Positions 1 through 16,500 of a stretch of 64,000 nucleotides of DNA are shown piece after piece. The notes beneath the pieces were generated by a model. It was not told where the DNA came from. It was given only the letters and a program-made list of their open reading frames with translations, and did no database searches. Position 1 is the stretch's first letter, and each line of letters opens with the position of its first letter. Both the position numbers and the translations under genes were made by a program. The stretch spans positions 28,119,558-28,183,557 of the forward strand of contig NC_054083.1 of the NCBI RefSeq assembly GCF_017562075.2, given 5' to 3'. This DNA is from Anopheles merus. Taxonomy: Eukaryota; Arthropoda; Insecta; Diptera; Culicidae.

Positions 1-53
1 TCAGCCCGCTCTCATCAGATCTGATGCAATCGCATTTAGTGTGCCTCTGTGGA

Positions 54-80
54 TGTGTGTGTGTGTGTGTGTGTGTGTGT
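54..80. repeat. GT dinucleotide microsatellite
   Basis: About 13 uninterrupted TG units. Short open frames across it are artefacts of the repeat. Confidence 0.9.
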
Positions 81-4460
<4,380 letters not shown>

Positions 4461-4874
4461 TACTTACTTACTTATCCGGCACTACAACCGCTTTGCGGTC
4501 TTGGCCTGCCTCAGGAGTGTCCGAAACCGCTCACGGTCTCGCGCCTTCGTCTGCCAGTCCGTTATCCCGGCCTTAATGGCGGACGCCTCCACGCCATCTT
4601 GCCACCTCAATTTGGGCCTACCACGCCTCCTCTGTCCTTGTGGACGGCCTAAAAAGACTTTACGGGCTGGGTCGTCCGTTTCCATGCGTATAACATGGCC
4701 AGCCCACCGGAGCCTGGCGAGCTTTATACGCTGTACGACAGTGAGGTCGCCGTACATCTCGTATAGCTCGTCATTATAGCGGCTCCTCCATTGTCCTTCC
4801 ACACATACGGGGCCAAGTATCCTTCTGAGCATCTTCCTCTCGAACGCGGCTAAGAGGGTTTCGTTGAGATTCAT
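4461..4874 (-). mobile_element. 3' end of a non-LTR (RTE-like) retrotransposon, truncated
   Basis: On the minus strand an open frame from 4874 to 4482 gives 130 residues, including FERKMLRRILGP, RLRWAGHVIRME, GRPQGQRRRGRPKLRWQDGV and DWQTKARDR. This is the conserved C-terminal region of arthropod endonuclease-reverse transcriptase polyproteins (K-x-L-R-R-I-LGP and LRW-GH motifs). The stop at 4482 is followed within about 10 nt by a short TTAC/GTAA tetranucleotide tail (4461-4475), as in RTE-type elements with almost no 3' UTR. The whole N-terminal part is missing: the frame dissolves into the minisatellite at about 4870. Clade assignment is inferred. Confidence 0.82.
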
Positions 4875-5110
4875 TCATATGAATCTTCTGGGATGAGTGA
4901 TTCCAATCTCGAATCGAATCTCCAAAGATCCATGAATCTCTAAAGATCTCCGAATCTCCAAGGATTCATGAATCTCATAAGATACATAAATCTTCCAAGA
5001 CTCATATATCTACTAAGAATCATGAATCTTCCAAGATTCATGTATACTTCAAGATTCATGAATCTCCAAGGATTCATGAATCTTTAGAAGTTTATTATTT
5101 TAAAAAAATA
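4875..5110. repeat. Palindromic 18-bp minisatellite, left block
   Basis: Degenerate tandem copies of a unit containing the palindrome AGATTCATGAATCT (variants such as aagattcatgaatctcc). Translated in any frame, units give a 6-residue periodicity. It abuts the truncated end of the retrotransposon fragment. Confidence 0.85.
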
Positions 5111-5133
5111 TTTAATTTGCTTAATCCCATACT

Positions 5134-5310
5134 GTGGTACAGTGATTAACTTGCACGACTTAACAACTTGTCCGTGTTGGGTTCAAACTTTGCATGGACT
5201 GTATCCCCGTAGCAAAACAAACTATCCGGCTGTGTTGTCTATGCCACAAAGTCTCGAAAGTCTGTGTAGGTTGGCATGGCCACATAGATCATTACACCAA
5301 GAAGAATAAT
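5134..5310 (+). mobile_element. SINE copy A (SINE200-like)
   Basis: It starts gtggtacagtgattaac, has a pol III B-box-like GGTTCAAACT, and contains CCCCGTAGCAAA, gtctcgaaagtctgtgtagg and a tail ccaagaagaataa. The same blocks occur in five other places in this window. It splits the minisatellite in two. Confidence 0.75.
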
Positions 5311-5319
5311 AGGAAGCTT

Positions 5320-5545
5320 CAGCTCTATGAATCTTTGTAGATGTATGAATCCCTCGAGATTCGCAAAATCTTACGAGGTTCATGAATCTTATGAGATTCA
5401 TGATTCTTTCGAGATTCATGAATCTTTCGAAATTCATTAATTATTTGAAATTCATGAACCTTTGAGATTTATGAATCTTTCCAACATAGAATCAGTTTAA
5501 TTAAATCATCTCAAAGATTCATTCATATTCATGATTCTGAATCAG
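5320..5545. repeat. Palindromic 18-bp minisatellite, right block
   Basis: Same unit as the block on the other side of the SINE (gagattcatgaatctttc and variants). It decays toward 5540. The two blocks together were probably one array before the SINE inserted. Confidence 0.85.
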
Positions 5546-8500
5546 AATTACGCACACACTAGTAAAACGTTCATTTTTTTATAAAAATGTTTGAATTCAT
5601 TGTTCTCCAATGAATCAAAAACAAACTTAGTCAATCTTTTTAGTTATTGCGGGTCATTGTAAGGACAAGTATCCACATCTCTCCAGTTCAGTTGCCTTTG
5701 ACCGCAACCTGTCGCTCAGCGCAAAACGACGCGTCGTAAGGTTTGCTTTTCTTCTCCTTTCAAAAATCCCGTCACAAATCCTCATCAGAAAAATAAATAC
5801 AAAAAGACATTCAAAATCCCATTCACAAACAAACGACGTCTGCTCGTTTCATGTCGGCAAGTAATTTCGTCTATAGAAACACACACACAATCACTCCTAC
5901 CAACGTAGAGGGAAGCATTAATGCAGCTGCTGCCGTCTGGCCCGTGGTGAAAGATGCACCAGTTGCAAATAAATCAGTCTACTAGAACGGCTCCACCTCA
6001 TGCTCGTGCCCATGTGTGTGACTGTGTGTGTTCTCCTTCTCCCTGTTGTTCCGGTTCTTCGATCGAGATTTTTCCTAATGAATCATCAACCGTTTCATCG
6101 TGGAGGTAGGAGGCCACTTAAGAGGCCCATCACAAATGGCTGACAGCGAATGGGTGCGTTAAATCGAGCGAGGCTGGTTTTTGGGGGTGAAGGGAGGGGG
6201 CAGAGAGCCACTGGGCGAAAGTAAGCCGAAGTCCGCACAGAAAGTGGATTAATAAATTCGATGCACTAATGAGGCTGCATTATATTCCCCTCCGGGACTG
6301 TGTGGACCCTGATCACATTACCGTGAACCAGCGTGGCACGATTGTTTACGACCCGGGTAACAACTGGTGCATGGATAGCGTGGTTGATGATTGGTTGTGG
6401 CACGCCACAAACTGGGTCGATCGTATTTGGGGAGAGGAATGAAGACATTTTGATTGCGCTTTAGAAAACAATAAGATATGTATGGGTGTGTGTGATATGA
6501 TGATTATGGTTCGGGAATGAGTGTTATGGACTGTGAAATTAATTGTCTGATTGGGCGCCTTATTCCGAGTAAAGATGTTAATAATTTATTTCAACAAATC
6601 GTTTTAAAATGTATGATTTCTGCAGCAAAAAAGATTTCCTTTTGTTCTAAAATCAACGTCTTTTGTTAGAACAACTGCAAGATAAAGCTTTGAAATAGAA
6701 TTCCACAAGATGAGCACTCGAAAAGCGCCATTATTTTTACCACCCGAACGTATCCCCCGTGGTGCCACAGCAAACGGCTCACTAAATCATCACCTTTACT
6801 GGGCAGAGTGGCAGCTAAATGGACGCTTGTTAACGGTCAAACCACAACCACCACCACCCTCGGCCACCAACCCCCAGACGATCAAAAGACGAGCAGGGCC
6901 TTGCAATCCAAAGTGTCAACGGAATCGTCACCGGAGACACCTTGAACCACCGGCGTCGGTGTCGCCACCCCCTCCGGTGCTCGCAGTTTGTACTGGAAGC
7001 GTTCGCAAGGTTCAGTGCACCCACGTTCGCAGTAACTTCCACCCCGTGCGGCGGGTGGAGGGGTGGTAATCTATGAGAAATCTCACGATCCCGCCAGCAT
7101 TCAGTTCAGCTTAAATAGTGAAGAAAAGACAACACACAACAGCGCAAAAAAACCCACCCAGCGCTGATGCGTTGCACTGTTCCTCCTTCCGGTGATCCGC
7201 GCGCATCTTCCGAGCGAGCGTCATGACGTTTCTGCGGTTAACGAGTGCGCCCGGGCGCCTCCAGCTCAGGGGGGGATAAATGATGTTAATTTCTGCCCGC
7301 AGAACATGCTCGGTAGTTCTACGCGTCCAGCAGGCACTACCGTACAAACAGTCGGTTGGACGCCCAAGAACGAGCATTTGGCCATCTTGTTCACCCCGTT
7401 AGCGGCTGACACCGTGTGTGTTGGCTGGCACCGTTTCGTTTGGCAGCGTGGCGCTGCGCAAGAACAATTCTTAAATACTGGGAAATAATTGTTTCACATC
7501 CTGCATTTGTTCGTCGTCGTTCAACCGGTTTAATCGCACGGTTCGATCATCCCCGGTCCGGTTCGCTTTGGTTCGCGTGCAGTGCGGCCGAAGTAATACG
7601 ATCACTTTCCTTTGGGCGAATGAAACGAAGAGTAAATAAAACACTCCAGTCCAAAGGGAATGGTAGAGTTCTTGATGATCTTTGCTGGGAGAGTGCTGAG
7701 GAAAATATGTGACATGTTTGTAAAATGAACTGAAGAAAGAGTTACTTTATTTCATCTTTACTTGGTGGATTTGTTACACCAGACTCTTTGTTTACTTTCT
7801 TCACGCTTTGGAGTTTGTTTTTCATTTTAAATTTAAGCTAAAGAAAATATCAAATTAAACTTAACAAACGCTTACAATTTGTTCACTTGAATGCTATCCA
7901 CAAGAAAGCTTTTCCATTTCCGGTTTTCTCTCACTGTTGTAAAATAAAATTATCTTGTTTTCCCTAATTATTTCTTCACCTACTCATCCTCGTCAATCCG
8001 CGCCCATCCGCCCCATGGGCGGGGAAAAACTCGCGTGCAGCATTCGCTTTTCCAACAGTGCTTTGCTGACAGAATAAATGCATTCCAAGCCCAAGCCCAA
8101 GCATCCGCGCCAGTCAACTAATGCTGTCGATTTAACCGTTTGCGATTTGTGGCACGCAAGCCCGTAAGGTTTCTCCGAAAGCTAAGGGTTTGCCACGGCA
8201 CGTCAAAAAGAAGGGAGCAACGATTTGCTGAAAGCCTCCCTTGGGTTGACTTGCAAAAGAAAATCCCCCAACGTAAAGCATCTCCATCTTCACCGCGGTC
8301 CTGCCTTTATGCTTTTACTGTGACACTTCACGGCGTCACGCGATCAGTCGTCCCCACATGGTGCGATCGGTATTTTCATTTTCATTCCGCAACAGGGCAC
8401 CGACCACCGTCACGTCACGGAGTTTTTTTTATTCTGAAAATACCACACCGCACAGTTACAACACCGGGCTGGTGTAGAGGAAACTTAACAAATTAAGCAA

Positions 8501-8901
8501 ATTTGCACCACAGCCTTCCTTCATTCCTCACCAAAGCCCCCACACAGCAACACGTCTGCTTATCATCACAACAACACGTCCAGCCCCGGAAAAGCAACGA
8601 CAGAGCAAAAAAAAAAAAAAAACCAGTCGCTCATTCGTCAGCTCATTTGCACTACTTTGCAAAAAAGGAATCGTATTAGCGAAACGGGTGACCCCGCGAA
8701 ACCGTTTACCACCGTGGGTTAGTCATAGTTTGGGGTGAGTTTTTAACTGCAACTTTAGCTCACACCCTGTTCCCCCTGTGGCCCATACCAGCCCAACGGC
8801 TGCTGATGCTTTCCGCAATCCGCGTCAACGTACGTGTGCGTCGTAGCAGGCGAGAAGTGTTTGAGGGTAAATAAATATAGACATTTTTAAATGCTCTCTC
8901 C

Positions 8902-8904
<3 letters not shown>

Positions 8905-8943
<39 letters not shown>

Positions 8944-8946
8944 TCG
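8905..8946. repeat. CT microsatellite
   Basis: About 20 CT units, nearly perfect. It could bind GAGA-type factors, but there is no other promoter evidence. Confidence 0.9.
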
Positions 8947-9355
8947 ACCCAAACCCTTCAAGCTTAATGGACAGCCGATGGAATGTCGAGCAAGCAAAAT
9001 ATTTTCAATACAAAAAACGAAAAGAAACTGAAAAACAAAACCACCCAGTGCACGGTGGCCCCCCGGTCCGGTAAGTTGGTGCGCGCTAAATGACACTCCC
9101 GGCACCGGTTTTTTGCCATTTTTTTTTTTGTTTGTGTGTGCCGTCTGACATCATCTGACGCAGACGGCAAAAATGGCACCGCGCAAGTGGCAAGCGTGGG
9201 ACAAAGAGCAAGCCTTATTGCAAATGAAATATGATTATGATCATGCACTCGGGAGCCTGTGAGAGAGGAGGCGCTTTGTGGTTAATTTATCAGCGAAAAG
9301 GAAAGTGTTTGGCTAGGGAGAGATAGGGGTTTGTCTTTTTAAATACTATGCTTTT

Positions 9356-9356
<1 letters not shown>

Positions 9357-9396
<40 letters not shown>
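9357..9396. repeat. CA microsatellite
   Basis: About 20 uninterrupted CA units. Confidence 0.95.
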
Positions 9397-9398
<2 letters not shown>

Positions 9399-11752
9399 TA
9401 GGGGTGATAAATACGCATGCGCTGTGGTGGCAATATTGCTTAAACTGGATGATAAATCAATCACACGAACAATATGCATGCAAGCAGCGCTCTTTGCGGC
9501 GGTCGATAATGAGCGGATTGCATGTGGCCGTGTCCAAGGCGACTCTGCACAATGGAAAGAAAAGCAAGTTGATTAATTTTTACTGCTAATGAAAAGCTCG
9601 AAAGAGAAAGTGCTGCACCATATTACGTGTAAAGTTGATCGCCGGACGATGCAAAATGACTAAATAAGTTGCACTGTTTATTATGCGTTTTTAGTAAGAG
9701 AGAGAGATCGACATCGAAGCCTTCTTCTGATGTTAACTTTCTTCGATGCACATTTTTATCATTATTCATTGAAATTTTGAAATCCAAATAGTGCATAAGA
9801 ATAGGATGTAACGCCGATCTTTTTCCTTTAAATAAGAAGCGATTAGAAACTGCAAACGAGGCGCATTATTCCCTTCATATACTAATGAATCATGTCTGCT
9901 CCTTTGTTGCACTTTGCACACTGCAACTCATTTGCCAAACCATTATGAATAGGCAAAAAAGGGGCGCATCCTTTATGATGAAGTTCCAGCTTCATCCCTC
10001 CCCCATTGACTCGCTTGTCGCGATCTAACACCACACACCACACTGTCCGGACAAACTTTCTTCCTAGAACCGCCCGCTGCGCGGAGAGACACTATTGAAA
10101 ATCACCATTAATCACGCCACCGCTCGATGACGCGGACAGGCCGTTGAAGCGCTCAAGTGGCGTGTAAGAGCACTGTTACACCGCGTCGCCTATCCAGGAT
10201 GCTGTCGGGATCGGGATGATAAAGCGGCCGGCCTCCCGCTCCAATCAAGTGAAGAGAGTGTGTGTGCGCTGAGTGAAGATAAAATTTGCATAGCTCGACA
10301 TCGATTGACTACGAACGGGCGGCCAACAATTTGTCCATTACTCTCTGTCAGGTAACGCCTTGCGCGATCGTAGAACTAGCCCCCGTCCCTGCCCTCTTCG
10401 TGCGCTGTTCCCAGTGTGAAAAGCATGTCACATCGTGGAGAAGGATAAAAGAAACGGGCCGCACTTCCCGCCACTTTCCACGCGGGAAGTTGCGAAGCTG
10501 ATGATGATCTTCACGGTTGACCCGATCGCTGAAGGGTCGGGCAGCTTGGGTGAGAAGTAAATTGTTGTAAAAGTTTCTTCGAAGCTCTTTGTGATTGCTC
10601 GTATTAAATGATCGATCGTAATTGTTTTATTTACCATTTTTCTATGTTTTTATTTGTCAAAAGACACTGCTTGCACGATCATTTCTTTTTGTTAAAGTTA
10701 CAAAGCAGCTTACAAAGCAATCCCCGATCCAACCGTGCACCGTTTTGCAAACCATTGCCCCATGCGCAACTACATGCGATAGGAAAGCGGTTAATTATAT
10801 CGCTCCCAGGCACTGGCACTGGCCGAAGCCTGTACCGCAAAACACGTTTACTTTCATTCTGCACCGCTAACTCCACTCGTCGCCCGGCTCCGCTCACGAC
10901 AATGCCGCCTCATCAGACGGAGCCTTGCGGCCTGACCCGGCACAACCTTCCCCATGTGGGTGGTGTGAGAGTGCAGTTTTGTCACGAACGCATCCGCAAC
11001 AGGCAGCGCCACATGCGGCGTCGGTCCCGTCGGCACTGATCAAAAACGGCCCATCGCGAAGCCTTTGCCAAGCTGCGTGGCAAGAGAGCTGGCGGGACAG
11101 GAAGAGCCGATGCACTTGGGGTGATTGGAGCTTGGGGAGAAGCACAAACAAACACAACAAACTCAAGCCAATTGTGGTTTAGTGCCAATGCGCGCAAAAA
11201 AGTCTATCCATAGCAAAAGAGGGAGAAGAGACAGCAAGAGTGTGTGAGTAGTAAGAAAGAATGAAGTGTGTACTGTCGGTTGCAAACACTTTGTCCACAG
11301 AAGGGAGGAAAGGCCGAGGCGGTAAGGTGATCGTTGTAAAACCGCAGCATGATTGAGCTCAAATTGAAGAGCAAATAAATACAAATAATAACCCCGAGCC
11401 AGCCGGGCTGGAAGGGGCGATCGGGCATAAACTCCAAACAATCACGACAAGGCTTGAGCCCCGTGCCAAGGAAAGTCGCTCACACTCGGGCGCAAAGTGT
11501 CAAGGGTCTGCCAGTGCGCACGATCGCGCTTCCGGGCCAGTCGGTTCCGGAAAGAGTACACCGAGCCTCAAGGCAAACCGAAACCTCGATTCTCGACTTA
11601 CCGTGCCGAATGGTACGAAGTGATGCGTCTGGTGCGGATCGATCGCTCTCGTTCGCTTTTGTCAATCCAGCACTCACACACACACAACTCAATCAATCTG
11701 CTCTGAATGATCAATGAATAATGCATTTTTCCTTCCTCTTTTCTCGTTATAG

Positions 11753-11859
11753 ATATGGCCAATCTAATCACAGTTCGTCTGCAGCGTGGCGACGGTCAGG
11801 CCTGGGGCTTCCGTCTGCAAGGCGGCAAGGACTTCTCCGCCCCGCTGGTGCTACAGAGA
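11753..11859 (+). CDS. Zasp52: Zasp52 exon 1: start codon and first part of PDZ
   Basis: The acceptor ctcgttatag ends at 11752 and the ATG at 11755 follows two bases later. The exon encodes 35 residues (MANLITVRLQRGDGQAWGFR and on to LVLQR) and ends in phase 0 at the donor gtgagt (11860). The GFRLQGG segment is the PDZ carboxylate-binding loop. The acceptor directly before the ATG means the 5' UTR continues in one or more upstream exons. I could not place these. Confidence 0.93.
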
Positions 11860-13515
11860 GTGAGTATTTGTGTAACGGTATGGTGCAGCAATTCCGATAT
11901 TATTAAATATATTTTAAAAAAGAGGTCGGCAAAGTCCGGCCCGCGGGTCAAATGCGGCCCGACGCAACAATTAAGCTGGCCGGTGAGTGGATTTTGACTG
12001 ATTTTGACTGATTACATCTTATAGCATGACATTTCACACCGTCGTACTCTTCCAACATTGATTATCGTAATATGGATTAACGGACTAATGATTACACGGA
12101 TTTTCGGGAGTTTTGCAAAAAATTTGTGACACATTCTTCACTCTTGGCAGGCCATTCAGATTCAAATTCGTCAATGGATGAAAGCCTAATGGGCTGGAGC
12201 TGAATCCTCTTTTCTAAAAAGCAATTTTAGCACAAGGTTTTAACGGCCCAAGGCAATGAAAAACGAAGGCAATTCCTCTTTTATATAAATAGCTCCCTAA
12301 AACAACTCAGAATATGCATTTTTATCGTTTTGCTTGTTCAAAGCTACCTCCGGAGAAATCAGTTTTTTTCCGAAAAAAATAATGTTTTGATCAGCGAGCG
12401 CTTTCAGAAGCAACCGAAATCTTTCCAACGCTGCTACTATTAGGATTAGTTTTTTTTAAATTGGACTTTAAATTAATTTTTCTTGTCCGGATGATATTAT
12501 TACTTAAAAACAACAACATCCCCAATCATACTGCTGATAGCTTAAACCAATTATTGTGCAAAAAAAGTATAATTTTATAATTTTAATGCGTGTCTCGATC
12601 ATTTAGAACATTTAACCCTACACCTCAAAAATTTGCCGACCGCTGTTTGAAAGGGTTGAAAAAATATTTGAAAATAATTCCATTTAACTACCATCGCGCG
12701 CTCCAAACACGTTTCCAGCAGCGTCAAAAGCGAGCCTATTTGCATCGCGATCTCCCCCTCCTTCACCTTCTAATTGTTGATCATCTAATCTGACATCGCC
12801 CACTCGATCCTCCGATTGCGCTAAGTGCAAATAGTTGCTGTCCCTTCGGTCGGGCGCCGATCAAGCGCCAATTATAGTTTAACCGTTCGCCAATTATACT
12901 ATTTTATCACGGGCCCAACAATGTGGCAATATTTCAATAAATTACTCCCCTCTTTACCACCCCCTTTGAAGCACTCTCACTCTCGGCACTCCTCAGTTCG
13001 GTTCGGTTTGATGGTGAAAAAAATGGCGCCACAGACACCACCGGCACCTGGTTAAGTGTTAACCTAGTTAGCCGCCCGTTTTCCCGATCAAATTTCATCA
13101 CCCTCGCAAGGGCTGCAAGGTTTGGCAGCAGCCTGGAAAACTGAAGTACCACTATCCGGGGCGTGAGAGTGATGGCGGTGGCGCGGCACCACGACACACG
13201 AACACACGTTCGTGCGGATTGATCCGGACGGGGAAATTAATTATCGACAGTGATAAATGCCACCGAGCGCGACGCTGCAACCGCGAGACGTTGTCGCGTA
13301 CCTGGTCGACGTTAGCCACGACCACGAAGCGTGCTGCCACAGTGGGAGAAGTTATGATCATTACAGTATTTACGAGATCATTGCAATGGTGGCTCGAAAT
13401 GGGACATAAATTTAGGGTTTTTTTTTTTTTTTGCTTGCAGCGGTGTCTCCCGATGCCAGCGCCCCGGGGCGGGAAATTAGATCGCACTTCTAATGCGCAA
13501 AATTATGTTCTACCC

Positions 13516-13548
<33 letters not shown>

Positions 13549-16500
13549 CGTTGTCTGTATCGCCTGGGCAGGGATATATTGAACAGTATCGTTCACGGGG
13601 AGAGTTACAGGCGGCACGATTCTGTCATCGGGCGATTTATTTAAACGCTTAATTATGATTGATTCGACCGGCCCCCGGCTCGACATACCATCTCACCGAT
13701 CGATCGTTCGCTGCCAGAACCATCCTTTTGGGCTGCACCCTTGATCTTTCGTCGGGTTTGTGCAGTTGCTGCACACATCCTAATGGCGTCAATAATGTAT
13801 GCAAATCTTGGCCGCACGAACGCTGGGCGGCTTATGCGTCACCCCGGGCGCAGATGTTCGCAGCGAAGCGGTTGTCTTTTTGGGGTTGTTTTGTAACCCT
13901 CTCTCTCTCTTTTTTTTTCCCTTTCTTCTTCTGAGCTACTCGCTGATCCCGCGATGACAAATTCGTTCGTCAACCGGCTGATCCGCGAGGATGCACGTGT
14001 TCGAACGCTTTGGCGAAGCAATCAAACCGACTCGAAGGGTCGGTGAGTAAGCTCCGATCGGTTGGGTAAAAGCTGATGAATAATGGCTCCGATCGGTTGG
14101 GTCCGGGCGACATGTTAAGATGGTATGATCTCTTGAGCTTGAGACGAAAGCGTGAGTCGGCTGCCATTTCCGGCAGCTGTAAGGGGAGCGCGTACCAATG
14201 CGCTTAAGTGATTAGTGGCTGGGACTGTTGCTGAGTGAGCTTAAGATGACTAGCAGGCTTGAAGATTTCATTACGATACTTTGCAATCGACCCAAGCCAA
14301 AGCTTGCAAATAGTAACAGGCACCAAGTAACGGTGTACATCTTCATGCGCAAACATGCAATCTATTGAAAATGTAGCGATGGCCAATTATTTATGCGTGC
14401 TGTCCGCACAGTTCATTACTGCATTATGATTGTACATGCTGCACAATCTTGATCGGCAGCCCCTGCCCGCCGCCAGCCTGCACCGACAATCGATCGCCCA
14501 ACCGCTTGCACTGGCCGATGTTGCAAACGATTGCTACGCATTTGTAACAATAAACCCATAAAAGTGCCCATAAAGCGCAGTTTATCAATAAAACAATCAA
14601 CGAACCTGGCCCTTGGCAGGTAAGGCACACGCAGAAAGATTACCAGCACACGATCGACTGCGATGTCAAACGCACCCGGGGTCTGTGCCCTTGAACTCTG
14701 TGTTGCCAACCTTGCCAGGCCCACGATCGACACCGCTCCGATGCACACAAACACACACATACACATTGGAGCAAGATGCACTGCGCAGAACGCTCGAGAG
14801 AGAACAAAAAGTCAAACACGGTACATTCTTTCTGCAGGGCCGTTTTTGCCTTCCATTCCTGGTTCCATACCGTGGTTGGTGTGGCCCCGGGGCCCAAGTT
14901 CCCCTGGGAAATCGGCATCATAGCTGTCGGGTCGGGCCGGTGGGGCCAACGGTAGAAAGGAGGATTCAATTTCAATCATAATCTCTGCGACTGGCGGCAT
15001 CTTGAAAGGTCGCCGGCGCACGGCGGTTTAGATTGTTCGGAACGAGCGCGCGCGCCAAGCGAAACGCATTCTTCATTTCTCCTGCCAAGCGATCGAGATC
15101 TTCTAGCGGGCATGTGTGCTTGGGAAAGGGGAAGTACGCAGGGAGTCCTCTCTCTCTCTCTCTTTCTCCTTCTTGGGAACGTCAGAGAGTGTTCTTGGGA
15201 AACGACAAAGCGGTTTTTACTTGCTTGCTGAGGGACAGAGTTGCACTAGTTCTATTAATTTTGTGTTAATCATCAGGCAAGCTTTTGCTTCTTCCTTTGA
15301 GTTGCTCTTCAAAGGGTTTTTGCAACGATTAATGCACCCTCTGTTCTCTGCAGGTCTATAGAATAGAGAAGGAGTATGAGAGAGCAACAAAACAAAAAAC
15401 GCATAGCAACGAAGACCCATCCACCGGGGACAGTCATAAATAATATCCGTCCCGGGACAGGTCTTAAGTGATGTCATTTTTCGTTGTCCAGTTTTTCATT
15501 CCCCGGTTCGGTTCGGTCCGTCTGCCCGTCTGTCTGTCTGGGCAATCGTCCGTACCGTTCATTGGGACGGAAGCGGAAACGGATGGACGACGTAACGCGT
15601 AAGGGGAAACGCAGCAGCAGATCGATTTATATTTGTCATCAGCGACGACCGTCGAAACAATGCTGTCACGCTGGTCGACGGTGTGGCAGGTAGAGAGCAA
15701 CCTGTTACGGCGAATGGGATTTATGTTGCAAATATCTTTCTGTCCTGTCCTGCTCAAGAATAAATCTTTATGCATGGCTTGAAGGAGTAGAAATTCTTGG
15801 CGAGTTCTTGATCTTACACAATCTGGATGCAGAAAACGAGATCAAAATGTAAAGGTCAAGGTAATCAACACACATACACACTAAGGTTGTCTCATCATCT
15901 TGCTGGAATGCACAAACAGAGCATTTCCTGTCCCAGTAGTTTAGTTTCCCTGTGCAAAGATCATCTTCCGCACCAGTCCCTGCTACCGTTTCGGGGACGG
16001 ATCCGTCACAAACGGTCCCGTCCCTGTCAACGTTATCAGATAAGACAACCACGAACCGCTGTCCAGGGCCAATGTTTTGTGCGGCAGGGCTCTAATAGGG
16101 TAGGGTCTGGTCTGACAGAAAACGCACCCATACCCACCTCAAACCTTCGTTATCTACCATCACGGCTGTCAATAATAATCGCAACACTAACCGTGCTCTG
16201 CCGCCTACATCTCCCCCACTCGATGCCGAACGGATCAGACGAACGTCTTGAAATGCTGCATCGTAAAAACGGTGGACACTTGTTGTTTTGCCAGCACACG
16301 CCGCCGCCGCGGTGGTCCCTCTACCTGGGGCCGACCGGAAACAACGATCGTTTACCCGCACCGATCATAAAATGTTCCTGTTCAATGATCGTACCCGAAT
16401 GCACGGGTTGTAAAATGGTTAAATGCCCGAAAACGCCACCCAGACGCCGAGGGCCAATCGCTTTGTGTGGCCGCTGGAACGTCTTTTTGGGTTTGTTTTT

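Larger units (their letters stand above)
5546..11752. other. Non-coding upstream region of the Zasp52 start exon
   Basis: 6.2 kb with no convincing coding sequence. At least one 5'-UTR exon and the promoter of the transcript spliced at 11753 should be here or further upstream. I could not choose among several weak donors. The region holds CT and CA arrays and an A-run near 8608. Confidence 0.55.

Noticed and set aside
6710..7069. 119-codon + strand frame starting with ATG and rich in Pro/Arg
   Set aside because: No family resemblance, no splice support, and an equally open minus-strand frame overlaps it. Treated as chance.
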